From positions 4,030,001-4,094,000 of the forward strand of contig NZ_CP120836.1 in NCBI RefSeq assembly GCF_049200465.1: a stretch of 64,000 bases of DNA, read 5' to 3'. Within the stretch, counting starts at the first letter, position 1. Each line of letters opens with the position of its first letter. Positions 43,176 to 52,975 of the stretch are shown here, one piece after another. Position numbers and translations under genes: made by a program. This stretch comes from Leptothermofonsia sp049200465. Its GTDB lineage: Bacteria; Cyanobacteriota; Cyanobacteriia; Leptolyngbyales; Leptolyngbyaceae. The notes below the pieces were generated by a model. It ran no database searches and was not told the DNA's origin. It worked only from the letters and a program-made list of their open reading frames with translations.

Positions 43176-44476
43176 TTACAAATTGGCCATCACTTCACGG
43201 GCAGCTTGCAGGGTGCGATCGATATCTGCATCGGTATGGGCCAGCGAGGTAAATCCTGCTTCAAACTGGGAAGGCGCTAGATAAACTCCATGCTCCAGCA
43301 TGCCCCGGTGGAAGCGGCTAAACTTTTGCAAATCAGACTTCTTGGCATCTTCGTAATTGTGAACAGGACCCTCGGTGAAGAACAGACCAAACATGCCGCT
43401 GATGTTGCCGCCACAAGCCGCATGCCCGGTTTCCCTGGCAATTCGCAGCAAGCCATCTGCTAGCTGTTTCGTCATGGTTTCCAGGTATTCGTAAGAACCG
43501 CGTTGCCGCAAAATTTCAAGAGTTTTAATTCCGGCAGTCATAGCCAGGGGATTACCAGAGAGGGTTCCTGCCTGATACATCGGGCCTGCAGGTGCAACCA
43601 TTTGCATAATGTCTCTGCGACCTCCATAAGCACCTACAGGTAAGCCACCCCCAATCACCTTACCTAAGGTTGTTAGATCCGGCATAATACCGAATTTCTC
43701 CTGGGCCCCCCCGTAAGCAATGCGGAAACCTGTCATGACTTCATCAAATACTAGTAGGGCACCGTGTTCACGCGTCAGCTCACGCAAGCCTGCCAGAAAG
43801 CCTCCATCCGGCGGGATGAAACCTGCATTTCCCACCACGGGTTCCAGGATAACTCCGGCAATTTCATCAGAGTGTTGTTCAAATAAGGCTTTGACAGCTT
43901 CCAAGTTATTGAAAGGAGCAGTCAGGGTGTTGCTAGTGGTGGATTTGGGTACTCCTGGGGAATCTGGCAATCCCAGCGTCGCTACCCCCCGACCCGGCTT
44001 TGACCAGAAACATATCCGCGTGTCCGTGATAACAGCCTTCGAACTTGATGATTTTTTCCCGTCCAGTAAATGCTCGCATCAGCCGCAGTACAGACATGCA
44101 GGCTTCGGTTCCGGAGTTAACAAAACGAACCATCTCAATGCTGGGAACGGCATCGATTACCATTTCTGCCAGAATATTTTCTAGGACGCAAGGTGCCCCA
44201 AAGCTGGTGCCCTTTTCCAGGGCATCATGCAACGCTTTGATCACTTCAGGATGGGCATGACCACAGATGGCAGGACCCCAGGTGCCTACGTAGTCAATGT
44301 ACTGATTGCCATCTACATCCCACACATAAGCCCCTTTCACCCGGTCAAATACAATGGGTTGCCCCCCAACCGATTTAAATGCCCGAACGGGAGAGCTAAC
44401 TCCACCGGGCATCAGTTTCTGCGCGGCGGCAAAAAATTTCTTCTGATTTGGTTGTTTTTAAGCTGCTGGTGAACAA
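43176..44476 (-). pseudogene. hemL: Glutamate-1-semialdehyde 2,1-aminomutase with two frameshifts
   Basis: PLP enzyme that makes 5-aminolevulinate, the precursor of haem, chlorophyll and bilins. The coding sense reads SSLKTTKSEEIF from a TTG at 44474-44476 with GGAG upstream. A T6 run (44431-44436) then adds one base before AAAQKLMPGGVSSPVRAFKS, and a G6 run (43985-43990) adds another after FLVKAGSG. The rest, VATLGLPDSPGVPKSTTSNT, LLVFDEVMTGFRIAYGG and DLTTLGKVIGGGLPVGAYGG (PLP Lys), is intact. Removing the two bases gives 432 residues, the normal GSA-aminomutase length. The gene should be essential, so I suspect base-call errors or another intact copy elsewhere. Confidence 0.93.
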
Positions 44477-44598
44477 TGTCGTCTCCTTAAGTTTTATGGA
44501 CTGAACAGTTTTGTCGTTACAAAGATCAGCCTTTAGAGGGAATCGATTTTCCTGACGGGAATTACAGTTGATTATCCCATTTGCTGAGGTGACCGTTT

Positions 44599-44789
44599 AT
44601 GCCCTATAAGACGGATCGGGATCTACCCGCGAATATCCGCGATCGCCTCTCCGAAGCCGCCCAGAATTTCTACCGGGTTGCCTTCAATTCTGCTCTTCAA
44701 TGGTACGGGGAGAGTCTAAAGTGCATCAAATTGCCTGGAGTGCGGTTAGAAATCAGTTGGTTAGCCTGAATAGCGCTATCCCAAGCTAG
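44599..44789 (+). pseudogene. ChaB-like protein gene with a frameshift
   Basis: ChaB is a small protein first described near the E. coli cation antiporter ChaA. MPYKTDRDLPANIRDRLSEA and FYRVAFNSALQWYGES match the family start. At about 44715-44718 the frame must shift by one base (one missing) to read KVHQIAWSAVRNQLVSLNSA and the TAG at 44789; without it the frame ends at 44769 with an unrelated tail. The repaired length of about 63 residues fits. Convergent with hslO, 12 bases apart. Confidence 0.7.
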
Positions 44790-44801
44790 CTTCAACTACT
44801 A

Positions 44802-45710
44802 CTATTCAAGGGGTAAGGCTTCTGCCTGTAAGTCCCCAATTAGCTTTTCCAGTTGGTTCACGTCGGCTTTATAAACATTGCCGCAGAAATCACAGATAGC
44901 TTCTGCTCCATTGTCTTGGGTAATCATGTCCTGTAACTCAGGAATGCTAAATAGCTTCAGAGCTCTGAGGGCGCGATCGTAAGTGCAGTTGCAGTGGAAT
45001 CGTAGTGGTTGAATTTCTGGGAAGATTTGTAAATCCATTCCCCCCAAAAGTTGCTCAAAAATCTCTGGAAGCGTTTTCCCTTGCTGAAGCAACGACGGAA
45101 AGCTAGACAAAGCTGTGACTCTAGACTCCAGTTCCGCGACCAACGCTTCATCAGTCGCCGCTTTTGGCAGAATCTGGATCAAAAGTCCTCCAGATGCTTT
45201 GACCCCATCTATATCAAATGCTTCACCCAGTACTAAGGCGGAGGGGGTTTGTTCCGAGTAGGCCAGGTAATGGGCAATATCTTCTCCAATTTCCCCTGAC
45301 ACCAATTCCACAGTGCTGGTATAAGGAGTTTCTACCCCTTCATCCCGCAGCACATATACATAACCAAGGTGCCCAACTGCTGTGCCCACATTAAACCTGC
45401 CCGTATCTGTGGGGGGTAACTCCACTTCAGGATAATCAACAAACCCGCGGACAGTACCATCCAGGCCGGAGTCCGCAACAATTCTACCAAGCGGACCATC
45501 TCCCTGAATTCGAATTGTGACCCGCGACCCATTTCGTTTCATACTAGAGGCAAGCAGAAGCCCTGCTGTCATTGTTCGACCAAGGGCGGCTGTAGCGACA
45601 TAAGAAAGCTTGTGGCGCTGCTTTGCTTCGTGAGTTAGTTGTGTCGTAATCGCACCCACAGCCCGGATTCCACCCTTGGCCGCAGTTGCTCGAATTAGCT
45701 GGTCAGCCAT
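44802..45710 (-). CDS. hslO: Redox-regulated chaperone Hsp33
   Basis: A holdase chaperone switched on by oxidative stress. The 302 residues comprise the N-terminal substrate-binding domain (IRATAAKGGIRAVGAITTQL; GPLGRIVADSGLDGTVRGFV) and the C-terminal zinc redox switch with four cysteines as FHCNCTYDRALRALK and AEAICDFCGNVYKAD. The CxC and CxxC pairs release zinc and form disulfides on oxidation. Start ATG 45710. Alone on its strand; convergent with the chaB relic. Confidence 0.95.
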   Translation of the reverse strand: MADQLIRATAAKGGIRAVGAITTQLTHEAKQRHKLSYVATAALGRTMTAGLLLASSMKRNGSRVTIRIQGDGPLGRIVADSGLDGTVRGFVDYPEVELPPTDTGRFNVGTAVGHLGYVYVLRDEGVETPYTSTVELVSGEIGEDIAHYLAYSEQTPSALVLGEAFDIDGVKASGGLLIQILPKAATDEALVAELESRVTALSSFPSLLQQGKTLPEIFEQLLGGMDLQIFPEIQPLRFHCNCTYDRALRALKLFSIPELQDMITQDNGAEAICDFCGNVYKADVNQLEKLIGDLQAEALPLE

Positions 45711-45745
45711 GAAAAACCTTACGTTTCTTTACAGTCTATGTTCTA

Positions 45746-45957
45746 TTCTAAGGGGTGGGGATGGGGGTGGAAGAGTTGTAAGTTTTTAGTTATGGTTGTT
45801 AATTGTTAGAAAGGTGAGGGGTGAGGAGTCAGGAACCAGGAGCCAGGAATTAATTCAGAACTTTAGAAACCCCATCAACTCATCGCCTCTTCACATCTGG
45901 CTTCTTTTTCCTCTGTTATTCTTCCTTTGCATACTAAGGGAGTTATCTCTTCTCTCT
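45746..45957. repeat. Spacer with purine-rich repeat units
   Basis: Contains GGGGTGGGGATGGGGGTGGA and AGTCAGGAACCAGGAGCCAG. A longer upstream reading frame from 45796 into the next gene runs through this repeat and was not used. Confidence 0.5.
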
Positions 45958-46347
45958 ATGTTCGGAATATTTCAGCAGAGTAATTTGCGAGTAGAAGTTG
46001 CTGCGCCTGAACAGGCTCTGCGGGAGAGTTTGACTCAACCTGCTAAGCTGCGACAATGGTTGGCTCCCGTGCAGCTTGACTCTGGGCTTCCCGAACAATT
46101 GCAACCAGGGCTTTCTTACACCAGCTGGATCGGGCCTTTTCCTGTCCAGCAGTACGTTGATCGCGTAGATGAACACTGTTTGCGTCTGCTACTAAGCAAA
46201 GGGATCGATGGTTACCATGAATGGGTTTGGGGAGATGGTTGGGTGCAATCGCGGTTGGAAGGAGTTTCTCTGCTGCCGCTCAATCTAAGTCAAACCTTCA
46301 GCCTATTAAAGCTAAAGCAATTTCTGATGACAAAAGGAGAGGGGTAA
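45958..46347 (+). CDS. SRPBCC-like conserved cyanobacterial protein
   Basis: A 129-residue soluble protein with the outline of a START/SRPBCC fold: NLRVEVAAPEQALRESLTQP, KLRQWLAPVQL and an aromatic barrel strand pattern (SYTSWIGPFPVQQYVDRVDE; GIDGYHEWVWGDGWVQSRLE). The start at 45958 (MFGIFQQSNL) is chosen because the longer frame upstream lies in repeat DNA and would add an unrelated membrane-like segment. Ligand unknown. It ends 11 bases from the convergent hisD. Confidence 0.68.
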   Translation: MFGIFQQSNLRVEVAAPEQALRESLTQPAKLRQWLAPVQLDSGLPEQLQPGLSYTSWIGPFPVQQYVDRVDEHCLRLLLSKGIDGYHEWVWGDGWVQSRLEGVSLLPLNLSQTFSLLKLKQFLMTKGEG

Positions 46348-46358
46348 CCGGGTTATCC

Positions 46359-47666
46359 CTAACTGTCCTGGTTACCCCAGACGCGCAAACGGACAGAATC
46401 GGCATGGGAAGGCAACCCTTCAGCCATTGCCAAAATATTGATTGCTCCTGCAACTTTCTGCAGCGCGGTGGGAGAATACTGCACCAGGCTGGAGTGCTTC
46501 AGAAAGGTTTCAACACTGAGGGCAGAAGCATAGCGGGCAGAGCCAGAGGTAGGCAGAGTATGATTGGGCCCTGCCAAGTAGTCTCCTACCGCTTCTGGGG
46601 TTGAATAGCCGAAGAAAATGGCTCCAGCGTGACGGATTTCATTGAGCAGTGCCCAGGGATCCTGGATCTCTAGTTCCAGATGTTCTGGGGCAAATTCGTT
46701 AGAAAGGTCGGCTGCCTCTTCCAAAGATTCCACCACCACTACCAGGCCAAAATTAGCGATCGCCTTTTCTGTCAGCAGCCTGCGGGGGTGATCAACCAAC
46801 TGGCGCTCCACTTCTTCGACAACCTTACGTGCCAGCACTGAATCATCCGTCAACAGAATGGCCGCTGCTAACTGATCATGCTCCGCCTGTGCCAGCATAT
46901 CCGCTGCAACGAAAACAGGATTCGCGGTCTTATCGGCAATAATGAGTACTTCCGAAGGGCCAGCCAGGGAATCAATTCCCACAGTGCCAAAGACCAATTT
47001 CTTAGCCAGCGTGACATAAATGTTGCCTGGACCGGTAATCACGTCCACCTTGGGAATGGTTTCAGTACCATAGGCCAGTGCAGCGATCGCCTGTGCTCCA
47101 CCCACCCGGTAAATTTCATTCACCCCTGCCTCTTGCGCCGCCACCAGCACGGCAGGGTTGATGCTAACTTCACTGCCCGGCGGCGTTACCATCACAATTC
47201 GAGGCACTCCCGCCACCTTGGCTGGGATCGCATTCATGAGTACCGTACTGGGATAGGATGCCTGTCCCCCTGGTACGTATAAACCAGCCCGGTCTACAGG
47301 GGTATACCGCTTTCCAAGCACCACCTCATCTTCAGCAAAATGCACCCAGCTTTTGGGTACTCGTTGACGATGGAAGGCTTCAATCTGACGACAGGCTAGC
47401 TGAATAGCATCCAGCAAATCCTTGGAAACCTGTTGATAGGCCGCGTCTAACTCTGAGCCGCTGACCCTTAGCTCGTCGAGGGTCAAATCAACCCGGTCAA
47501 ATTCTGAAGTGTAGTGCAGTAGTGCTTTGTCTCCCTGGCGTTTTACCGTCTGAAGCACTTCCCGCACCGTTGCTTCTTTGTGGACAACCTGGTCGTCATG
47601 GGTACGCTCACAGATCCGTCGCAGTTCAGTTCGCGCCTCAGATCGCTGAGTAATGATTCGCAACAT
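46359..47666 (-). CDS. hisD: Histidinol dehydrogenase
   Basis: Zinc enzyme that carries out the last two steps of histidine synthesis, histidinol to histidine with two NAD. The 435 residues from MLRIITQRSEARTELRRICE match the family; the frame extends further upstream to 47747 but that part is not conserved. Landmarks are YVPGGQASYPSTVLMNAIPA, VYRVGGAQAIAALAYGT-like, VDVITGPGNIYVTLAKKLVF, GPSEVLIIADKTANP and AEHDQLAAAILL. It is divergent from rpsT, an order frequent in cyanobacteria. Confidence 0.95.
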   Translation of the reverse strand: MLRIITQRSEARTELRRICERTHDDQVVHKEATVREVLQTVKRQGDKALLHYTSEFDRVDLTLDELRVSGSELDAAYQQVSKDLLDAIQLACRQIEAFHRQRVPKSWVHFAEDEVVLGKRYTPVDRAGLYVPGGQASYPSTVLMNAIPAKVAGVPRIVMVTPPGSEVSINPAVLVAAQEAGVNEIYRVGGAQAIAALAYGTETIPKVDVITGPGNIYVTLAKKLVFGTVGIDSLAGPSEVLIIADKTANPVFVAADMLAQAEHDQLAAAILLTDDSVLARKVVEEVERQLVDHPRRLLTEKAIANFGLVVVVESLEEAADLSNEFAPEHLELEIQDPWALLNEIRHAGAIFFGYSTPEAVGDYLAGPNHTLPTSGSARYASALSVETFLKHSSLVQYSPTALQKVAGAINILAMAEGLPSHADSVRLRVWGNQDS

Positions 47667-47884
47667 GGAGTAGGAATGCCAGTCTTTTAAGGAGTTACCC
47701 GGTCGAGAACAGATCTTAACCATCCCGACAGCTGAGTGTCGATGCACCTGTACTCGTTACTCTAGCTTAACCTGTAATTTCAAGGGATCACGAATCGCCC
47801 AAAGGAGATGCTATAGTAATTTATCTAGCATCCTGTGCTTTTGTCCAACCAGAGTTCAATAGATTAGAGTCTTCGAGATTTACT

Positions 47885-48190
47885 GTGGCTAATATCAAGT
47901 CTGCCATTAAGCGGGTTCAGATTGCTGAGCGCAATCGTCTACACAACAAGAGTTACAAATCAGCGGTTAAAACGCTGATGAAGAAATACTTTGCCGCGGT
48001 CGCGGACTATGCGGCCAATCCCAGCCCTGAGCTGATGCAGGAAGTTCAAAGCAGTATGGCATCTGCCTACAGTAAGATTGATAAGGCAGTCAAGCGGGGC
48101 GTCCTTCACCCAAACAATGGTGCCAGGAAAAAGTCTCGTTTAGCTAAAGCCTTGAAGAAATACGACAAGTCTCAGTCGGCTGCTTCTTAG
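47885..48190 (+). CDS. rpsT: 30S ribosomal protein S20
   Basis: A small basic 101-residue protein of the small ribosomal subunit that binds 16S rRNA. ANIKSAIKRVQIAERNRLHN, KSAVKTLMKKYFAAVADYAA and VKRGVLHPNNGARKKSRLAK are characteristic. It starts with GTG at 47885, the only position giving the correct N-terminus. It leads the rpsT-tatD-rpoB-rpoC1-rpoC2 block. A TATAGT (47811-47816) upstream may be its -10. Confidence 0.95.
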   Translation: MANIKSAIKRVQIAERNRLHNKSYKSAVKTLMKKYFAAVADYAANPSPELMQEVQSSMASAYSKIDKAVKRGVLHPNNGARKKSRLAKALKKYDKSQSAAS

Positions 48191-48259
48191 GTGCCAGGCG
48201 TCAGGTATCCGGCTAAGTCGGCTAGCCTCTCCTCACCCCTAGCTCCCTTTTTGCTTCTC

Positions 48260-49093
48260 ATGCGGTTGATTGACACCCACGTTCATATCAACTTTGACGC
48301 CTTTCAGCCTGATCTGGATGACGTCGCTTCTCGTTGGCGCGATGCGGGTGTTGTTCGCCTCGTTCATTCATGTGTGGAGCCTGCCGAGTTTGCAGGGATT
48401 CAGGCGATCGCGGATCGGTTCCCTGAATTGTTTTTTGCCGTTGGGTTACATCCTCTGGATGTGGCAGATCGGTGGCAAGAGACGACCCCTGCAGAAATCT
48501 TGCGACTGGCTAAGTCAGATGTGCGGGTTGTCGCAATTGGGGAGACGGGGCTGGATTTTTACAAGGCCGTCAATCAGGAGCAGCAAAAGGAGGCTTTTGA
48601 GTCTCAGTTGGCGATCGCCCGTCAGTTAAGCCTGCCCGTTATTGTTCACTGTCGGGATGCGGCGGTTCCCATGGCGGAACTGTTGCGCCAATTCTGGCAA
48701 CAGCAGGGAGCTGTTCAAGGAGTGATGCATTGCTGGAGTGGGACCCCAGAGGAAACGGAATGGTTTCTAGAACTGGGCTTTTACATCAGTTTTAGTGGCA
48801 TTGTGACCTTCAAAAATGCGACTCACGTCCAAGCATCTGCGAAGATGGTGCCAAGCGATCGCCTTTTGATTGAAACAGATTGTCCCTTTCTGACTCCAGT
48901 TCCTAAGCGTGGTGAGAAACGAAACGAGCCTGCTTACGTTCAATATGTTGCCCAGCACGTTGCCCATCTGCGCAATGCTTCCCTGGAAGAACTAGCAGAA
49001 CAAACGACTCAAAACGCTTGTCGGCTGTTTAACTTACCGGTTCCTCCGGCTATCACGCACTCTCCTGCCCAAGGTTCTGAACGACACTGTTGA
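48260..49093 (+). CDS. tatD: TatD-family metal-dependent deoxyribonuclease
   Basis: A TIM-barrel hydrolase of the TatD/YcfH family, with 3'-5' exonuclease or deoxynucleotidase activity. The 277 residues have metal-binding H-x-H in LIDTHVHINFDAFQPDLDDV, GEIGLD-like AIGETGLDFYK, VIVHCRDAAVPMAELL, VMHCWSGTPEETEWFLELGF and LLIETDCPFLTPVPKRG. ATG 48260 begins at the first strand; an in-frame extension to 48191 is not conserved. It lies between rpsT and rpoB as in many cyanobacteria. Confidence 0.93.
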   Translation: MRLIDTHVHINFDAFQPDLDDVASRWRDAGVVRLVHSCVEPAEFAGIQAIADRFPELFFAVGLHPLDVADRWQETTPAEILRLAKSDVRVVAIGETGLDFYKAVNQEQQKEAFESQLAIARQLSLPVIVHCRDAAVPMAELLRQFWQQQGAVQGVMHCWSGTPEETEWFLELGFYISFSGIVTFKNATHVQASAKMVPSDRLLIETDCPFLTPVPKRGEKRNEPAYVQYVAQHVAHLRNASLEELAEQTTQNACRLFNLPVPPAITHSPAQGSERHC

Positions 49094-49521
49094 CTGTCAG
49101 ACAGAATTTTGCTAAGGATGGCGACCAAATCGAGATTTCCTACGTCATAATGAATGGGAGTATCTATAGCCGATGAACAGCATTTCGAAAATCATTCATT
49201 TCTCTACTAGAAACGCCAGTCCATACTTCCGTCGAAAATAGGGCTTTACTGGTTTACGGGTAAGTCTGGCTGAACCTTAGACTGAATATCGTCTATCTCT
49301 GCTGGCTGATCCGTAAATCAGGTTAACCGTTCCTCAACCGTCAAAACTCTAGCGATTACTTCAACGATTGGAGATTCCTCTGAACCGCCGACTGATGACT
49401 TAACTGAATAAATTGTTGCTTGGGTTCCAGTTCGGAATCCAGGAATTTTGTATTGACTTAATCCGTATAAACTCTGTAAAATCTGGGATTCGCGCTGGGC
49501 GTGAACCTTCGAAGGAGACGC
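49094..49521 (+). promoter_or_regulatory. rpoB upstream region with a good promoter
   Basis: TTGACT (49453-49458) and TAAAAT (49477-49482) are 18 bases apart, with TG just before the -10. Transcription would start near 49489, about 33 bases before rpoB, which has GAAGGAG at 49510-49516. The first 350 bases of the gap contain no gene that I can support. Confidence 0.65.
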
Positions 49522-52500
49522 ATGACTGAGCAAACTTACAACACACCCGCCTTCACTTTACCAGACCTGGTTGAGATTCAGCGGGCAAGTTTCCGCTGGT
49601 TTCTCGAAGAGGGGCTGATTGAGGAGCTGGATAGCTTCTCACCTATTACAGACTACACTGGTAAACTAGAACTTCACTTCCTGGGCAAGGATTACAAGCT
49701 GAAGCGACCGAAGTACGATGTAGATGAAGCCAAGCGGCGGGATAGTACCTATGCTGTACAGATGTACGTTCCCACTCGGTTGGTCAACAAGGAAACGGGA
49801 GAAATTAAAGAGCAGGAAGTCTTCATTGGCGACCTGCCTCTGATGACCGATCGGGGCACCTTCATCATCAACGGAGCAGAGCGGGTCATCGTCAACCAGA
49901 TTGTCCGCAGTCCTGGTGTGTACTACAAATCCGAAACGGACAAAAACGGGCGTCGTACTTATAATGCGAGTCTGATCCCTAACCGGGGCGCCTGGCTTAA
50001 ATTTGAAACCGACAAAAATGATCTGGTCTGGGTTCGGATCGACAAGACCCGGAAGTTGTCGGCTCAGGTATTGCTCAAAGCTTTGGGCTTGAGTGATGGG
50101 GAGATTTTTGATGCCCTGCGCCACCCGGAATACTTTCAGAAAACCATTGAGAAAGAGGGGCAGTTTGGAGAAGAAGAAGCCCTGATGGAACTTTACCGGA
50201 GGCTACGTCCCGGTGAACCCCCAACGGTATCCGGTGGTCAGCAGTTGCTCGACTCTCGCTTCTTTGATCCCAAGCGGTATGACCTGGGTAAGGTGGGGCG
50301 CTATAAGTTGAATAAGAAGCTGCGTCTGAATGTACCCGAAGGGATGCGGGTGTTGACTCCGCAGGATATTTTGGCGGCGATTGACTATCTGATTAACCTG
50401 GAGTTTGACATTGGCAACATTGATGACATCGACCATCTAGGTAATCGTCGGGTGCGCTCTGTGGGTGAGCTTTTGCAGAACCAGGTGCGAGTTGGGCTGA
50501 ACCGTCTGGAGCGCATCATCCGTGAACGGATGACCGTTTCCGATGCTGATTCCCTCACCCCTGCATCCCTGGTCAACCCCAAGCCGCTGGTCGCTGCCAT
50601 TAAGGAGTTCTTTGGCTCCTCCCAGTTATCCCAGTTCATGGACCAGACGAACCCGCTAGCAGAACTGACCCACAAGCGTCGTCTGAGTGCCCTCGGTCCT
50701 GGCGGTTTGACACGGGAGCGGGCAGGTTTCGCGGTCCGTGATATTCACCCCTCTCACTACGGTCGTATTTGCCCGATTGAGACCCCGGAAGGCCCTAACG
50801 CTGGTTTGATCGGTTCTCTGGCTACTCACGCTAGAGTCAACGCCTATGGGTTCATTGAAACACCTTTCTACAAAGTGGAAAATGGCCGTGTCCGGAAGGA
50901 TTTACCTCCTGTCTACATGACAGCTGACGAGGAGGACGACCTGCGGGTTGCGCCGGGGGATATTCCCATGGACGAAGAGGGCAATATTCTAGGTGAACAG
51001 GTCCCCGTTCGTTACCGGCAAGATTTTACCACCACGACCCCTGATGAGGTGGATTACGTTGCTGTTTCGCCAGTGCAAATCATCTCAGTGGCGACATCCT
51101 TGATTCCCTTCCTAGAGCATGATGATGCTAACCGTGCCCTCATGGGTTCCAACATGCAGCGGCAGGCGGTTCCGCTTCTGCGCCCGGAGCGTCCCCTGGT
51201 AGGTACCGGGTTGGAAGCTCAGGCTGCACGAGATTCTGGGATGGTGATCGTCAGTCGCACGGATGGTGAAGTGACCTTTGTTTCAGCCGATCGCATCCGC
51301 GTCCGTGATTCTCATGGGCGGGAAATTGAGTACCAGCTTCAAAAATACCAGCGTTCTAACCAGGATACTTGCTTAAATCAACGTCCGATTGTATTTCAGG
51401 GTGACAAGGTTTCTGCTGGACAGATCCTGGCCGATGGTTCCGCCACCGAACAGGGTGAACTGGCGTTGGGGCAAAACATTCTGGTCGCCTACATGCCCTG
51501 GGAAGGCTATAACTACGAAGATGCCATCCTGATTAGTGAGCGGCTAGTCTATGATGATGTTTATACTTCAATCCACGTTGAGAAATATGAGATTGAAGCT
51601 CGTCAGACCAAGCTTGGACCAGAGGAAATTACCCGTGAAATTCCCAACGTAGGTGAGGATGCGTTGCGGCAACTTGATGAAACTGGCATTATCCGCATTG
51701 GTGCCTGGGTTGAAGCGGGTGACATTTTGGTAGGTAAGGTGACGCCAAAAGGGGAGTCGGATCAGCCACCAGAAGAAAAGTTATTGCGAGCTATCTTCGG
51801 TGAAAAAGCTAGGGACGTGCGTGATAACTCTCTGCGGGTTCCCAATGGAGAGAAGGGGCGGGTTGTGGATGTGCGAGTGTTTACCCGTGAGCAGGGAGAT
51901 GAATTGCCGCCGGGGGCTAATATGGTGGTGCGCGTCTATGTTGCCCAGAAGCGCAAAATTCAAGTTGGGGATAAGATGGCGGGTCGTCATGGTAATAAAG
52001 GCATCATTTCCCGCATCCTGCCGATTGAAGACATGCCTTACCTGCCCGATGGCACTCCAGTCGATATTGTGCTGAATCCATTGGGTGTGCCTTCCCGGAT
52101 GAATGTTGGGCAGGTGTATGAATGTTTGCTGGCCTGGGCAGCGGAAAATCTGAATGTGCGTTTCAAGGTGATTCCATTTGATGAAATGCACGGTGAGGAG
52201 AAGTCTCGCGAAACCGTTCACAGTAAGCTTAAGGAGGCTCGCGAAGAAACTCTGGAAGCCACCAATGGAGCCAAGGGTGACTGGTTATTCAATGCCGAAG
52301 ATCCGGGTAAAATTCAGGTTTACGACGGACGCACGGGTGAACCGTTTGATCGCCCGGTGACAGTGGGTAAAGCCTACATGCTGAAGCTGGTCCACCTAGT
52401 TGATGATAAGATTCATGCCCGTTCTACAGGTCCCTACTCTCTAGTCACTCAGCAGCCTCTGGGTGGAAAAGCTCAGCAAGGCGGCCAGCGCTTTGGGGAG

Positions 52501-52842
52501 ATGGAAGTATGGGCTTTGGAAGCCTTTGGTGCCGCTTACACCTTACAGGAACTACTGACGGTCAAATCCGATGATATGCAGGGCCGTAACGAAGCATTGA
52601 ATGCGATCGTGAAAGGGAAAGCAATTCCCAGGCCGGGCACCCCGGAATCCTTCAAAGTGTTGATGCGGGAGTTGCAATCCCTCTGTTTGGATGTAGCCGT
52701 TCATAAGCTGGACACCCGTGATGATGGCACGAGCCGGGATACTGAGGTGGATTTGATGGCGGATGTAAGCAGCCGTCGTGCGCCTTCAAGACCTACCTAT
52801 GAATCCATTTCCAGAGATGAACTGGACGATAGTGACGAATAA
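49522..52842 (+). CDS. rpoB: RNA polymerase beta subunit
   Basis: Second-largest catalytic subunit of RNA polymerase. The 1106 residues start at ATG 49522 (MTEQTYNTPAFTLPDLVEIQ) behind GAAGGAG. Conserved blocks include RSPGVYYKSETDKNGRRTYN, the rifampicin region (SSQLSQFMDQTNPLAELTHK; RRLSALGPGGL), GRICPIETPEGPNAGLIGSL, AYMPWEGYNYEDAILISERL, VGDKMAGRHGNKGIISRILP and the C-terminal QQPLGGKAQQGGQRFGEMEV. The serine-531-equivalent region looks wild type. First gene of the polymerase operon. Confidence 0.98.
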   Translation: MTEQTYNTPAFTLPDLVEIQRASFRWFLEEGLIEELDSFSPITDYTGKLELHFLGKDYKLKRPKYDVDEAKRRDSTYAVQMYVPTRLVNKETGEIKEQEVFIGDLPLMTDRGTFIINGAERVIVNQIVRSPGVYYKSETDKNGRRTYNASLIPNRGAWLKFETDKNDLVWVRIDKTRKLSAQVLLKALGLSDGEIFDALRHPEYFQKTIEKEGQFGEEEALMELYRRLRPGEPPTVSGGQQLLDSRFFDPKRYDLGKVGRYKLNKKLRLNVPEGMRVLTPQDILAAIDYLINLEFDIGNIDDIDHLGNRRVRSVGELLQNQVRVGLNRLERIIRERMTVSDADSLTPASLVNPKPLVAAIKEFFGSSQLSQFMDQTNPLAELTHKRRLSALGPGGLTRERAGFAVRDIHPSHYGRICPIETPEGPNAGLIGSLATHARVNAYGFIETPFYKVENGRVRKDLPPVYMTADEEDDLRVAPGDIPMDEEGNILGEQVPVRYRQDFTTTTPDEVDYVAVSPVQIISVATSLIPFLEHDDANRALMGSNMQRQAVPLLRPERPLVGTGLEAQAARDSGMVIVSRTDGEVTFVSADRIRVRDSHGREIEYQLQKYQRSNQDTCLNQRPIVFQGDKVSAGQILADGSATEQGELALGQNILVAYMPWEGYNYEDAILISERLVYDDVYTSIHVEKYEIEARQTKLGPEEITREIPNVGEDALRQLDETGIIRIGAWVEAGDILVGKVTPKGESDQPPEEKLLRAIFGEKARDVRDNSLRVPNGEKGRVVDVRVFTREQGDELPPGANMVVRVYVAQKRKIQVGDKMAGRHGNKGIISRILPIEDMPYLPDGTPVDIVLNPLGVPSRMNVGQVYECLLAWAAENLNVRFKVIPFDEMHGEEKSRETVHSKLKEAREETLEATNGAKGDWLFNAEDPGKIQVYDGRTGEPFDRPVTVGKAYMLKLVHLVDDKIHARSTGPYSLVTQQPLGGKAQQGGQRFGEMEVWALEAFGAAYTLQELLTVKSDDMQGRNEALNAIVKGKAIPRPGTPESFKVLMRELQSLCLDVAVHKLDTRDDGTSRDTEVDLMADVSSRRAPSRPTYESISRDELDDSDE

Positions 52843-52975
52843 CCACGTTGTTAGTTGCGAGTTGTTAGTGGTTGGCTTCCTGATCACTAGCAACTAAAAC
52901 GCATGAGATCGATACGTTTAGGTTTTCCAAAAACTAACAGCCAAAAACGAACACCCGACAAGAGGAACAGAAGCG

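Noticed and set aside
45796..45957. N-terminal membrane extension of the SRPBCC-like protein
   Set aside because: It is translated from the purine-rich spacer repeat; the domain begins at MFGIFQQSNL (45958).
46359..47747. Longer hisD start at 47747
   Set aside because: The extra 27 residues are not like HisD, and MLRIITQ at 47666 is the normal N-terminus.
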